Positions 23,201 to 35,485 of a stretch of 45,960 bases of DNA are shown here, in pieces. This DNA is from Pelomyxa schiedti (Eukaryota; Evosea; Pelobiontida; Pelomyxidae). Numbering within the stretch: the stretch's first letter is position 1; the number at the start of each line of letters is the position of its first letter. The notes under the pieces are model-generated. The model saw only the letters and a program-made list of their open reading frames with translations, was not told where the DNA came from and searched no databases. The stretch lies in contig JAHLWZ010000924.1 in the NCBI GenBank assembly GCA_020536535.1, positions 1 through 45,960 of the forward strand, given 5' to 3'. The position numbers and the translations under genes are program-made.

Positions 23201-24802
23201 ACTTAGGTTTCGGTGATGCAGAAGAGGGCTCAGAGCTTAGTTGCAGGTCAACCTTGATTCCTACAGCAGCTCACCAATAGTAAACATTTGGTGCTATACT
23301 TACCACCTTTTATGGAATCCAACAATGTGGTTATTTCGTATACTCGTACTCCTCCATCCCCAGCACCACTCGCCTAGAAAGAGCCTCAAAAATTAACTCA
23401 AATAATCACTGCTGTACATACCACCAAAGTGCCAGTGCTATCACTTGCAACACTCCAGACGTTTTTACCAAGTGGCCCTTGGGGTTTGGTCAGGAAATAC
23501 ACATTTTAGTAACATGGCAGATACCATAGACTGCCCCAAGAAAAGCACCTGTCTGACGATTTATGAACCGCAATGTAGTATCCTGCCAAAAAATGAGACC
23601 AAGAATGGACAATATAGTAAACCTCTCCACAAGATATAATAAAATCTCTTGTTACAGCAACACTCCACACACGTGCTATATGCCCATACACAACGAGTTT
23701 TGGTTCCCACTGTCCACTGTCGAATGTGAAAGGAAAATCAGTTGTGCCCAAAAATTACTCAGAAGTCTGTATCCAGGAACGGCAGCTGCGATCGTCAGAT
23801 ACAGAAATAACCGTTGCTTCGAGGTTACTGGTTGGCTTTGTGTATATCAGAGAATAGATGACTCCCTTGAGTGATGAGTACTTGGTTTCCTTTTTTTTTC
23901 TTTTTTACAAAAGAGTTCCACATACAGAGTGACCAGTAAGGCCAATGGAAGACTCTGGGTGGAAGGGGTTCCACAATAGAATATCACTAAATGCAGTGCC
24001 CGAGGCTACAATAATGTCCCCAGAGTACTCTTGTTCAATTGCCATAGAATACCTTAATTTTAAAACTTCACTTTGGCCAAATACTGCGGAATAAAGTCAT
24101 ACACAAGGCAGTGATGATGACACATTGATCTCATTAAGTGTCGAGGTGGAAATAAACCCATGTCCCAGAAATCAACATAATTATGGGTGAATCCAATGGC
24201 AACCACAAGGGAAGAATCATTTGTAGGGAGGTCTTTAATACTTGTAGGGGTCGTGGGCGATGTCGCAGTTGTGGGAATTCCTGCTCCATGTGACACGATG
24301 TTGGCATTTAGTACCCAGTCACTGAAATGCATTGTGTTGCTGTGTGCCACCCAATGGCAAAAGTTATTATGGGTGGAGCCTGCCTCATGCGGAGAAAATT
24401 GAGGAGAAAGAACGAAGTCATGCAAGTCGGGGCTAATTTTGAGGCTGAGAATTCGAGTGTTCCTTTGGCCAAAAACCAGCAATGTAATAATTGAGTCCTT
24501 CAACCAGGCTAATTGGTGTTGTTGTTTGTCAGCCCGTAAATATATTGCAAAGGAGGGATCTGTGTACCTCTGACACCATGAATTACGTGCGAATTCGGCA
24601 GTATTAGAGATCTAGGCAAAACTTGCGTGCGAGCACAGGCGTCCCATCCACACAAATACGGGCCACTCCCTGCACGAAGTGGGATTGTGGCTGGGGAAAA
24701 AACCTACCAACCTACAAAAAGTAGCTTCAATGTTGGATTCACGTCAAGAAAGCAAAGAGCCGTCACGTAGTCGCCTGTGACACCACACGGCACTACCTCC
24801 AT
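20235..24802 (-). CDS. WDR6: WDR6/Trm734-type WD40 protein, tRNA position-34 methylation
   Basis: Large multi-exon minus-strand gene. I place the start at the ATG at 24802 (MEVVPCGVTGDYVTALCFL); the upstream frame has no ATG. Diagnostic WDR6 phrases in order are TLLVFGQRNTRILSLK, FSDWVLNANIV, SLVVAIGFTHNYVDFWD, HHHCLVYD, VASGTAFSDILLWNPF, LTGHS, GVIYSLIY, VISVSDDRSCRSW and LVVYGHIARVWSVAVTRD with FIISCGE. WD repeats continue to the C-terminus, ending CEGDFWALAAAGNGVQLFKF. Human WDR6 and yeast Trm734 form three beta-propellers that guide the FTSJ1/Trm7 methyltransferase to the tRNA wobble base. I traced exons only approximately between 23000 and 20900. It is divergent from the next plus-strand gene with about 320 bp between starts. 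Confidence 0.8.
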
Positions 24803-25122
24803 TTCGGTGAAGAGTGATGCACTCGTGTTGATCACAATACGAAATTGTGGGCAAGTTAGTACTTCTACCGCCTGTGAGAGCAGCACCCCAGCTAAAACTG
24901 CTTGCCTCTAGCTAGAGGTTCAGCTGAAACTAAATCTCTTCCCTGCTGGTGGCATCTCAAACACCCATCTTCACCATAAGAATCCTGTAAAATCCTATGA
25001 GCAAACATTATGTGCTTTTTTCTTCCTTTCACTGTGTTCTTGGGGTTACTCTCGGCATAACGTGGTAATCCGCGAGAGCGAACCAGATCATCCCAACTTG
25101 CAACCAAATAGTGGGGACAAAA
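24803..25122. promoter_or_regulatory. divergent intergenic region
   Basis: About 320 bp lies between the WDR6 start and the plus-strand gene start. Open frames on the minus strand here lack an ATG. No promoter element is recognisable by eye. Confidence 0.35.
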
Positions 25123-27539
25123 ATGTTTTTGTGGCTAGGCAGGAGGCAGGGCCCTGAGGAAGGCAAGACCAAAACCACAACGACAGACAATGAACCCAAA
25201 AAATCAGATGGAGGTGCAGAGGTTGGCAGAGCCGCGGCGCCAAAAACAGCCACAGCCGCCGACGGAACCAACGAACCCCCGCGTGTGGTTGTCCACTGCT
25301 CAGTGGACCCAAGCCAAGCCGACGAAGACTACGTAATCGTGGAGGACCCGGACGGCGACGGCGACGGCAAGTCCCACGAGCAAAGCCTCGCGACGGCAAC
25401 GACGGCGGCGGCGGACACGTGCTCGAGCCCGCCGTCATCGGCCCCGAGCGGACCTGGAACAAGCACAGTATCCACGGACCTCCGATATTCAGTCGTGCCC
25501 CCCCACTCTCGCATCATCGGGAGCAGCTTGATCCCCGGCGCGCCTGTTTCGTTGCCAAGTTCTGCCACCGTGGCGCCGCAGCTATTTGCGTCCCTTCATT
25601 CCGTGCAATTGAAACCGCTGAGCATGGCGGCGCACGAGCAAAAGCCTTGCGGGTCTGTGGCTACAGAACACACCACCTCCGGAATTCACTCGCCTGCTTT
25701 TACGGCAGCACTTGCCGCTTCGGAACCGCCAAAGCCCACTTGTGGGATCCCGGCGAAACCAGAGTGGCTGGAGGGATTGGAACAGAATCAAATTCAACTC
25801 CTAGAGAAGGAGGGTATTTCAACAGGTGCATCCTTGCTCAGTAATGTTTTCAATCATTTGAGACACCCACCAAATACATAGCGCAGGAGCTTGCACTCTT
25901 ATTGTGTAACAAGCCCAAGTACGATCAACTACTCCACTCAATTCCAAATTTGTCTGTACTCGCTAAACGGGCAGCTGTGATTTTAGCAACTGAGAAAAAG
26001 CGAGACGACTTTTTCTTGCACTTCCGCAAGCAGGTACTAATGTTTCCAAACAACCTCTCTGATGACTACCTCCAGCATGAAAAAGAGGTCATTGCTGAAC
26101 AAATTCTTGAAGTGGAGAAACGGCTTAAAATTGTTGAAGAGAAGAGAAAACGTGCTGAACTCACAGCTTCACAAATTACCTCACAAGGTACACACCCCTC
26201 CCAAGGAACCAAACTTATTCGATTCAGCATTTGTACATAGACCACTGCTAGAGAGTGACCAATCTGTATTACATAGCATTATAAAAAAGGGTACAGATAT
26301 TGACCATCTGACAGCTGCATCACCGCTTACTGTACTTGATGGTATCTCTGAGGACTTGGCCTCCTTTTTAGAGCATCGTGCAATTCCCCCAATAGTAACG
26401 GTCAGTTTTTCTCTGCAGGCTTTCTAGTTACTAAGTGAAACTGAAGATAAAAGATTTTGCTTCTGTAGAAACCCACTCAATTTTTAGTTTCCTGGAACCC
26501 ATTGTTCCAAATTTGTACGACCTCGTTTGTAAAGCTTCAACACTTCTTGGGTACAAAATTCCCTATTTCAAGTTTTTCTAATAGTATCTCAAGGATTCTT
26601 TATCCTGTGGCTCCTGTAATACCGCCAGTTACCGTCAATTGTCCACAGCCTGAAGTCACTCAAATATCTGCTGAAGATACCTCCTCAACCTCTACATCAA
26701 TTTCGCTTTTCGTCCAGCCTCAAGTATCTCAACTAGATTCCTTAATGCAGTCACAATTACCACAACTGCAAACACCTCAGCAAGTAAAACTACCCCCATG
26801 TCTCCTTCTCCATAGTAAGTTATCCATGGCCCAAATTTTGAAACAGCAACTGCACACCCTCCCAAACACAAGCGATACGCCACAACTCACCCTCAAGCCC
26901 GAAATGGCCGTCACGCCAGCGCAAGCAGCACCGCCCCAAATACCCAAAAACCTAAAGCAAGTACAACAGCAAGCGCCAAACCCCACCCAACAACAAACAC
27001 CACAACCACGCACAGAACCCGAACCGCAACATCATCACCAGCCGCAACCTACACCGCAATCCGACCTGCTCCACAACACGGCACCAATAGTGCCAACACC
27101 AACACCAGCACCAGCACCAGCACCAGCACCAGCAGCATCGCCATCATCACTTACAGCACCTCCGCAGCAGACACAACCGCAACCACAGCACACGGTGCAC
27201 GTACCCCCGAAGCCAGCCTCTCCTCCACACCGGTCCGCGGCCGAATCTTCCAACCCAAAAGTACCCACCGCCTCCTCTCGGGCGCCACTGCGACTACCGC
27301 CACAACCTCAAAAACCACAACAACAACAACAACAACAACTGCAACCAGAAAGCCCAATCACTGCACTTGGCATTGACCCATCAGTGTGTGGTGCTCTGTG
27401 GCAGTCTGCCTACATTTCGACCCTGGAGCAACTCTCACAAATGGGCACCACGTACCCAGGCCTTGTGTGTGTGCTGGAAGAGGCTGGCGTGCCGGTCTCT
27501 GCCTTGATCGAAAAGGCTGTAAATGCTATGCACATGTAA
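25123..27539 (+). CDS. unrecognised Pro/Gln-rich protein with coiled coil
   Basis: Start at 25123 (MFLWLGRRQGPEEGK). The first exon, to 25827, is GC-rich and low in complexity. It joins across a probable GC-AG intron (25828-25862) to a helical region, YIAQELALLLCNKPKYD and ILATEKKRDDFFLHF, then a coiled coil with EVEKRLKIVEEKRKRAEL. Further exons follow: one from 26204 with HRPLLESDQSVLHSI, then one with NLYDLVCKASTLLGYK, a probable 22-nt intron (26572-26593), and a long Pro/Gln/Ala tract. The C-terminal 60 residues are ordered again (LGIDPSVCGALWQSAY). I recognise no family. Low-complexity Q/P tracts plus short folded ends are common in transcription or scaffold proteins, but that is not evidence of function here. 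Exon junctions between 26400 and 26500 are uncertain. Confidence 0.55.
25828..25862 (+). other. probable GC-AG intron (35 nt)
   Basis: Exon one ends ..ACAGGT and the next begins ACACCCACC. Only phase 0 joins the two open frames. The one GT donor with the right phase would give a 17-nt intron, so a GC donor (gcatcc) with acceptor catttgag is the better reading. A second GC-AG intron is supported more strongly in the nitroreductase gene. Confidence 0.4.
26572..26593 (+). other. probable 22-nt mini-intron
   Basis: The segment gtttttctaatagtatctcaag separates YKIPYF from ILYPVAPV. Removing 22 nt keeps the protein-like frame open. A 13-nt alternative ending at the internal tag also fits by phase, so the exact limits are unsure. 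Confidence 0.35.
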
Positions 27540-27682
27540 TATCTGTTATCTCAAAGTCGGTTTCTGTTTTTGTCAGTTTTGGCATCATCAACCGGCGCAG
27601 GTGCCAAGGAGAAAATGAAAAAAACAAAGGGAAAGAGAAAAAGAAAAATCTCAAATAAACAAAACCGATAGGTGGCAGTGGC

Positions 27683-28896
27683 ATGGCGCTCTCGTTGTCG
27701 TCGTCATCTGGTGCAGAGGAACGAGATTGGCTGTTGGTGTCAATGCACGTCACACTGTCAGTTTTTTATGCCACATTGAGCGCCATTTCTTGTTGGTCAA
27801 TGGTAAAGAGATGCCGGAGGAGGCACGCCACTTCCTCTATGAAAAACAAGTGGCAGGTGCGCATGCTTGGACTGTTCGGCATTTTAACTCATTAAAAAAA
27901 GATATGGTTTCATGTAATCTTCATTCTTGGGTGCTGGAGTAGGTCGCCTTTCCTTAGTGTATTTATTTGTAATGTTGCTCTCAGCCAGATCTATTTACTT
28001 TGCACTTGTTTGTGCAAAAACGGACATAATACCAAAAGCAGTAGATTCTTTTTTGAACTATTTCCCAAGTTACCTCTACTTTTCTTGCTATTTTATTGTG
28101 ATTATATGCTGGTAACATTGTTTTGCCTTATTGTCCCCTAACACAGATGAAGGGCAGAAATATATCACTCCAAACTTTCTTCTAGCTCCCGCCTAACCTT
28201 TAGAGTTCTTCAGATTATTTTAATTGTGTGCTGAATCTTTTTTTTCCCTTTATAATGAAGAAAAAAACCCTGCAGACAGTCAATTGTTGCCTCTATCTAT
28301 TTCTCGTTTCAATTGCTTTTGCGTACATTGGAGAATATTTAAGTGATGGAGTCATCAGTGGGACTCTTAATTTTGTCTTGATTTTGGTCCATTTCTTCCT
28401 GCACAAAACACAGTCTTACACCTACAGGTGACTATATCAGTATATTTCCTTCTAGCCTTTGGGTTCCTATTGTATGGGTGCCTCATCTTGCATAAACTAG
28501 TTTCGCAGCACAACATTGGAGTCAGTCCAACCGCTCGAGCAGTGTTACCTAGGGTTATAGGGCTTACCCTCATGTGCACCTGCTGTTTTGTGACAAGAGC
28601 CATACTTATGGTGTATTGTTTCATTGTCAAGTATACCACTAATCGATTTGTCAGATAGTGACGATAAACATTACTGTATCTGAGAGTTACTGGTGGGCAG
28701 ACATTACCTACTATTTGGGTCTTGAAATTTTACCCCTCATCTTAATGCTTGTTTTGTTGCGGGTCCAGTCAACTCAAAGTTCTTCCATTCTTCACCCAAC
28801 AGCTTTACTAATGCAAATACAGAGCAGAAAAAACCCCCCATAGAAATAGATGACACCCTGAAACAACCATTGATGAATCCTGATAACATTCAGTGA
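27683..28896 (+). CDS. seven-helix membrane protein of the THH1/TOM1/TOM3 type
   Basis: Plus-strand gene starting at 27683 (MALSLSSSSGAEERDWLLV) with at least five exons. Helices are visible as LLVSMHVTLSVFYATLSAIS, LLSARSIYFALV, YLYFSCYFIVIIC, NCCLYLFLVSIAFAYIGEYL, VYFLLAFGFLLYGCLILHKL, IGLTLMCTCCFVTRAILMVY and ITYYLGLEILPLILMLVLLR. The last two closely follow the pattern of plant TOM1/TOM3 and animal GPR137 proteins (CxxCFVxRxxL, then YYxxxEILPxxLxLxxLR). The last intron (about 28778-28821) leads to a polar tail ending IDDTLKQPLMNPDNIQ at 28896. The first junction, near 27880-27990, was not resolved. In plants these proteins sit in the vacuole membrane; the role here is unknown. Confidence 0.65.
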
Positions 28897-29144
28897 ACCT
28901 TTGTGTACCATGTATTTTAGAGTGTTATGTACTATTGGCTATTCGTTTTCTGACATTGCTCACATGTTGTGTTCCAAAACGCGGTCTTAGCGCTTGCCCC
29001 TCGAATCTCAGAATCCCAATTTCGGTTGCACAAGAGCCAAGTGCGGGGTATTTCAAGGAAACAAATCCCCGGACCGGAAAGAAAAAAACCCAGAAAATAA
29101 AGAACAAATAAAAAAACCTACAATACGTAGATCTAAGCAGTACC

Positions 29145-30244
29145 ATGGCCGCGGACTACGACTACCAATTGAAGTTGTTGTTGACGGGAGATGCTGCGGT
29201 GGGCAAGACAAGTTTAATGTTGCGATTCGTGGTGCGTCTCTTTTTACGCTCCTTTTTACGTTGAGAGATCCATTCCCAACCAAAGTAAAAAAAGGATGAC
29301 ACATTTAGTGATAAGCCGGCGTCACCTGCGGGGTACGATTTTGTATGTTTGGGTGTAATTTCGGCTTTAATGACTAAGTTGCCACATTAGCGAAAGAAAA
29401 ATGTACAAATTGAAGGAAAAAGAGTGGCTCTGTTTGGTATGAGACATTTTCGCGCTTTTTGTCTTTAACATTTTCTTTCAGTTGTATGTCCCCTCTCTTT
29501 CCCCTCTCTTCCATCGTATCTTACGCTTTGGCAATAGTGGGACACAAACGGCCAAGAGCGGTACAGCCAGTATCTTTTGTTTCTTTCATTGATCACCTGT
29601 TAGATTCCGCACTGTAACAGCATCCTATTATAGAAATGCCCAGGGTGTACTCTTGTGCTATGATGTAACAAGTAATTCCGGGTCTCCCTCTTCCAGAGTA
29701 ACGGTTTTTTTCCCCGAAGATTTGGAATCATTTCTATCGCTCAAAGAATGGTTACAACAAGTTGATAGATATGCGGGGGCAGAATCTGTCAAACTTGTCC
29801 TGGTTGGGTGCAAAGATGACTTGGGAACACCTCAAGTTTCAGAGGAAATGGAGCAAGTATAGCTTATGGTAAAATTTCCTCCAGTTAACCGCGCTAGGAA
29901 TTTGCCAAAGCTCATTCCATGAGTGCCTTCAGGTGCTCATCAAAGGTTTACCTTCTTATTTTTTGCACTTTGTCGTTCATAGTCATTGCAGGTTGGAACC
30001 AATGTAAAGGAGGTTTTCAATGCACTGGGAGAAGCAGTTTTGTCAGGGTATGTAGTTACATATGTATGATAACTTAAACGCACCCAGACTCATGGATTTC
30101 GAAAAAGACAAGGGTCACAAAAAGACCAAAGACCCAGTATTCTCTCTGGATGGCGACGATGGTGGGAAAAAGGACAAAGGCAAGAAAGCAAAGAAAGGAA
30201 AAACCAAAAAGGACAAATCCTCCAAAGGAGGTTGTCTTGTATAA
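29145..30244 (+). CDS. Rab-like small GTPase with altered motifs
   Basis: Exons include 29145-29231, 29295-29342, 29391-29436, 29482-29483 (two bases), then exons from 29538, 29612, 29920, 30007 and about 30105 to 30244. The start MAADYDYQLKLLLTGDAAVG leads into the P-loop (GDAAVGKTS). G3 is WDTNGQE rather than WDTAGQE, followed by a Rab-like RTVTASYYRNAQGVLLCYDV. G4 is VGCKDDL where NKxD is expected. G5 is RCSSK. The C-terminal tail is Lys-rich and ends GGCLV, with a single Cys at the third-last position rather than a CC, CxC or CaaX box. An insertion of about 14 residues follows the YDVTSN segment. Rab proteins direct vesicle traffic; the Asn to Cys change in G4 could weaken guanine specificity. 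Subfamily not assigned. Confidence 0.75.
29482..29483 (+). other. candidate 2-nt micro-exon (TT)
   Basis: The upstream exon ends ..CTGTTTG at 29436 (phase 1) and the downstream exon must begin TGGGACACA at 29538 to give WDTNGQE. Inserting the two bases TT at 29482-29483 gives a Val codon and ALFVWDTNGQE. It is flanked by cttttctttcag and gtatgtcccc, and the two introns are 45 and 54 nt, both normal sizes here. Confidence 0.45.
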
Positions 30245-30710
30245 ACAGGTCACACACCTCTAAAAACCTAGGAATGCATAAACACCTATAACACCATAAC
30301 ACCACCCATGTGACACTAATACTGTTTTAAATCACAATTCATGTTTCTATTGAATATCAAAAACAAAAATCAACAAAAGCACTTTTGCACTCTCATAGTT
30401 CGGTATGTGAGAGCTCGCTTGCGATTCTGGCCAGGAAGGGAAACAAGAAAAAAGTATCAGTAGACCATCGTGATTCAAGATCACCCACCATGGTAAATCT
30501 GGTGTTCAGTTATTGTTTCATCAGCCGGGTGTTGTGGTTAAACTCTGGGGTGCTCTCTCGCACAGAGCAGTATCCCTGCCCTTCGGGTGTTCGTTTCGCC
30601 CTTATGGGAGCCCCTGGACGAGAAAATTACTTTAGAAAAAAACCCCAGCGATCTAAGTACTGGATAGAACTAATTAATAATATCGGCCTAAGTCAGGCGC
30701 GGCGTAGGGA
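30245..30710. other. intergenic region, nothing recognised
   Basis: About 466 bp follows the Rab stop. A plus-strand open frame (about 30385-30714) has no recognisable motif and overlaps the start of the next gene. I looked for tRNA, snRNA and snoRNA features and saw none. Confidence 0.35.
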
Positions 30711-31410
30711 ATGAGTGCCAGCGACGTTCACAAAAGGACACTGTATGTGGGTGGCCTGGACGAGCACGTGAACGAGGCAATTTTGCACGCTGCATTCTTG
30801 GCCTTTGGTGACATTGTTGATGTCCAGATTCCAATTGACTTGCAAAACAGTGGGTAGTGCGTGTCACTTGTTTGTTGGTTGTTGCTGGTGTTGCTTTTTT
30901 TTTTTTTTTGTTTTGTTTTTTGGCGTTTTGCTTTTTTTGCTTTTTCCTCCTCTTCAAATTTGTGAACGTGATTGTAGATAAGCACAGAGGATTTGGCTTT
31001 GTTACATTCGAACTGGAGGAAGATGCACGAGCAGCTATGGAAAACATGCATCACTCTGAAATTTTTGGACGTGTATTAAAGGTTTTCTCGTCTTTCCTTC
31101 ACGAAAAACTATATGTCGTTATACAATAATGTGTTGTTATGTATGTGGCTTTATTACTCCCGCACAATCAAACCAAAACCAATATCTTCCCCAGGTCAAC
31201 ATTGCCAAGCCACAGGCTGTTACCAATAGGCACAAGGCTGTGTGGGAGGAGGCTGGCTACTTCGAGAAGATAAAAGAAAGGGACATAGAGAAGCAAAAGG
31301 AAAAGGAAGCTGCAGCTGCAGCCGCAGCCGCGGCCTCGGCCTCATCTTCATCAGCACCCTCCACAACACCACCATCATCTGACACTGCCTCAGCTTCCCA
31401 CGATTCATGA
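30711..31410 (+). CDS. RRM protein related to cyclophilin E N-terminus, lacking PPIase domain
   Basis: Three exons from ATG 30711 to stop 31410. RNP2 is seen in [20 protein letters not shown] and RNP1 in [20 protein letters not shown], followed by [21 protein letters not shown]. This order matches the RRM of cyclophilin E (PPIE), a spliceosome-associated protein, more than a generic RRM. After NIAKP there is a short helical segment ([15 protein letters not shown]), then a Lys/Glu run and a low-complexity Ala/Ser/Thr tail ending ASASHDS. No cyclophilin domain is present, so the protein is about 150 residues instead of about 300. Its intron 1 is about 125 nt with a long T tract. Predicted to bind RNA in splicing; partner unknown. 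It converges on PIG-S, 67 bp apart. Confidence 0.8.
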
Positions 31411-31477
31411 CAAATAGAATTGAGCCGAACAAAGGCTTCTTGTTGAGCCACTTTTTTTTTTTTTTATTTATTTTGAG

Positions 31478-33757
<2,280 letters not shown>

Positions 33758-34079
33758 TCAAATCAGTCTAAGAACCACTGAAAGAAACCCGTGAGGTTTT
33801 CTTCCAGCTCCCAGTCTATCCAGCCGCCTTTCTCTGCGATATGGTTACAATGCTGATCCCATGTCTACCCTGGTGTGTCACTTGCCCTTGGCACTGGGGA
33901 ATGCCTGTTGGAAGAGAGTCTGTTTGCCCACTTTTGCGTGGGGAAGAGAAAGTAAAGCTGAGATTTGAGGGATGAAGGAGGACATAGCTGCTTTGCACGG
34001 GGCAGCCCCCTTTTTTTATCGCTTTTGTTGCTTTCAATTTCGGAGTTTTCACAAGTGAAGAAACAAGTAAACCTGATTC
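33758..34079. promoter_or_regulatory. divergent intergenic region
   Basis: About 322 bp between the PIG-S start and the small CxxC gene. No coding exon or element recognised; a minus-strand open frame across it has no family motif. Confidence 0.35.
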
Positions 34080-34292
34080 ATGTGCTACGCAGTGAAGTGC
34101 GGCAAGTGCGGCAAAACCACGTGGGCAGGATGCGGAAAGCACGTTGAGTCGGTGATGGCCTCCGTGTGTCTCCAAATGACAAATCGAAACAGACCTAACA
34201 ATCGACTGACACTCGGGCGCTAGGTACCCCCAGAACAACAATGCAAATGTGAGCACCCTGATCCTCAACCTGGTTGGTGCTCCGTCCTTTGA
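34080..34292 (+). CDS. conserved 50-residue CxxC zinc-binding-type protein
   Basis: Two exons, 34080-34163 and 34224-34292, joined at phase 0 across a 60-nt intron. The start MCYAVKCGKCGKTTWAGCGK is followed by HVESVMASVPPEQQCKCEHP and ends WCSVL. This matches a widely conserved short protein seen in fungi, plants and protists, which starts with MC, has CxxCGKTTWxGCGxHV and ends with a CxC pair. The Cys pattern suggests zinc binding; no function is established that I can state. It is too short for most gene callers. Confidence 0.85.
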
Positions 34293-34395
34293 GCCCAAGA
34301 AAAAAACAAAAGTGTTGTTTTCACTTGTTGTTGGACTCAATAAAATGAAGCCTCAACATGAGGTGGCGCATTTCTTTGTTTCTGTACTCTGTTGT

Positions 34396-35300
34396 TTACA
34401 ATCTATGCTGCAGTTCACTGGTCAGCCAGGATAATCCTTCAAAGAGTCCATCACCTGTAAAGCAACTACAGATTTGACAATACCAAAGTATATGTGATGT
34501 GAGAGCAAGGCGGGAAAGTTGCATGCTTTGAACTAATTTGGGGGCTGGTGTGAAGTGAGGGCGGTCACATTTATTGCCTAACGAGAGATAATTAGCTACA
34601 GTTCCCAACTTATCAACTGGCTTACCAAGAATCAATAGAGGAATTCCACAAATAGATGGCTCCGCCGCTATCTGGAGGGAACCGGAGTTAAATGGAGGAT
34701 ATTGGGGAATTGCACACCCCAAAAAGGGCTTCTTTTGACTCTAGAAATCGTTCAGGGTCAGTGCAGTCAACAACCCAAATAAAGGCATCAGCATTTATAC
34801 AATCTACACAGATTGTAAGAAGAGCGATTTTTTAGTTGGTTTCCTACAGGGTCTCCATAACGGACTTCTCATTCTATTATCTGCTCTCCAGTCAATGGGT
34901 AATTGTGTTGAAGAGAAAATACCTCCACCCACATCCTGGTAGAGTTTAAGAAAGATTTAGAGGCCTAAATTTTTCCATACCCAAACAGTGAAGTTCACAT
35001 TCCTGATGTCTATTATGTCCAAGTCTGTTGTACATCAAAATACAGAACTTCAATTGGCGAGACAGTACTGAAACCGACTGATGGAATAGTGGTACTCATC
35101 TTCTGGAGGCTGATGCAGGATGACAAGGTTGTCTTGCCTGTATGGCATTAACAGCTACAAGGAGGTACAAAATTCTGCCTGCGGCTTCTAAACCACTGAT
35201 GATTATTCTAGTAGGCTTCGAAAACTTGAAGAGGGAAAGTAGGGAAGAGAATGATCTCAAGATCCAATTGAGGAGAGGTGTTGAATCGTCTGTTTTCCTT
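34396..35300 (-). CDS. Arf-like pseudo-GTPase
   Basis: Minus-strand exons give an Arf-type fold: RIIISGLEAAGRILYLL, STTIPSVGFSTVSPIEVLY, NFTVWDVGGDNRMRSPLW, ADAFIWVVDCTDPERFLES with KEALFG, IPLLILGKPVDKL, and a C-terminus QICSCFTGDGLFEGLSWL. The order and spacing fit Arf/Arl proteins. Key residues are lost: the P-loop GxxxxGK[ST] is GLEAAGRI, with Arg for Lys and Ile for Ser/Thr; the catalytic Gln of DVGGQ is Asp; and NKxD in G4 is GKPVD, lacking the Asn. Nucleotide binding is therefore doubtful. The first exon and start codon were not found; the upstream frame (SLLSLFKFSKP) looks like the usual amphipathic N-terminus. Confidence 0.65.
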
Positions 35301-35485
35301 GTTCTATTTGCCTCTCTAGAGACTCTATAAGGCCCAAGATTGGAAATTAAGTGCTACCGAGAACAACATGCCTTCTCGGATAGTGTGACTGCATCATCCT
35401 TTTCCAAAGAAAATAGTTTTTTCCAATTGCCTTTGCAGCTGACATCCGAATTAACAAAAACTATCAAGGAAAAAGGAAGATGATA

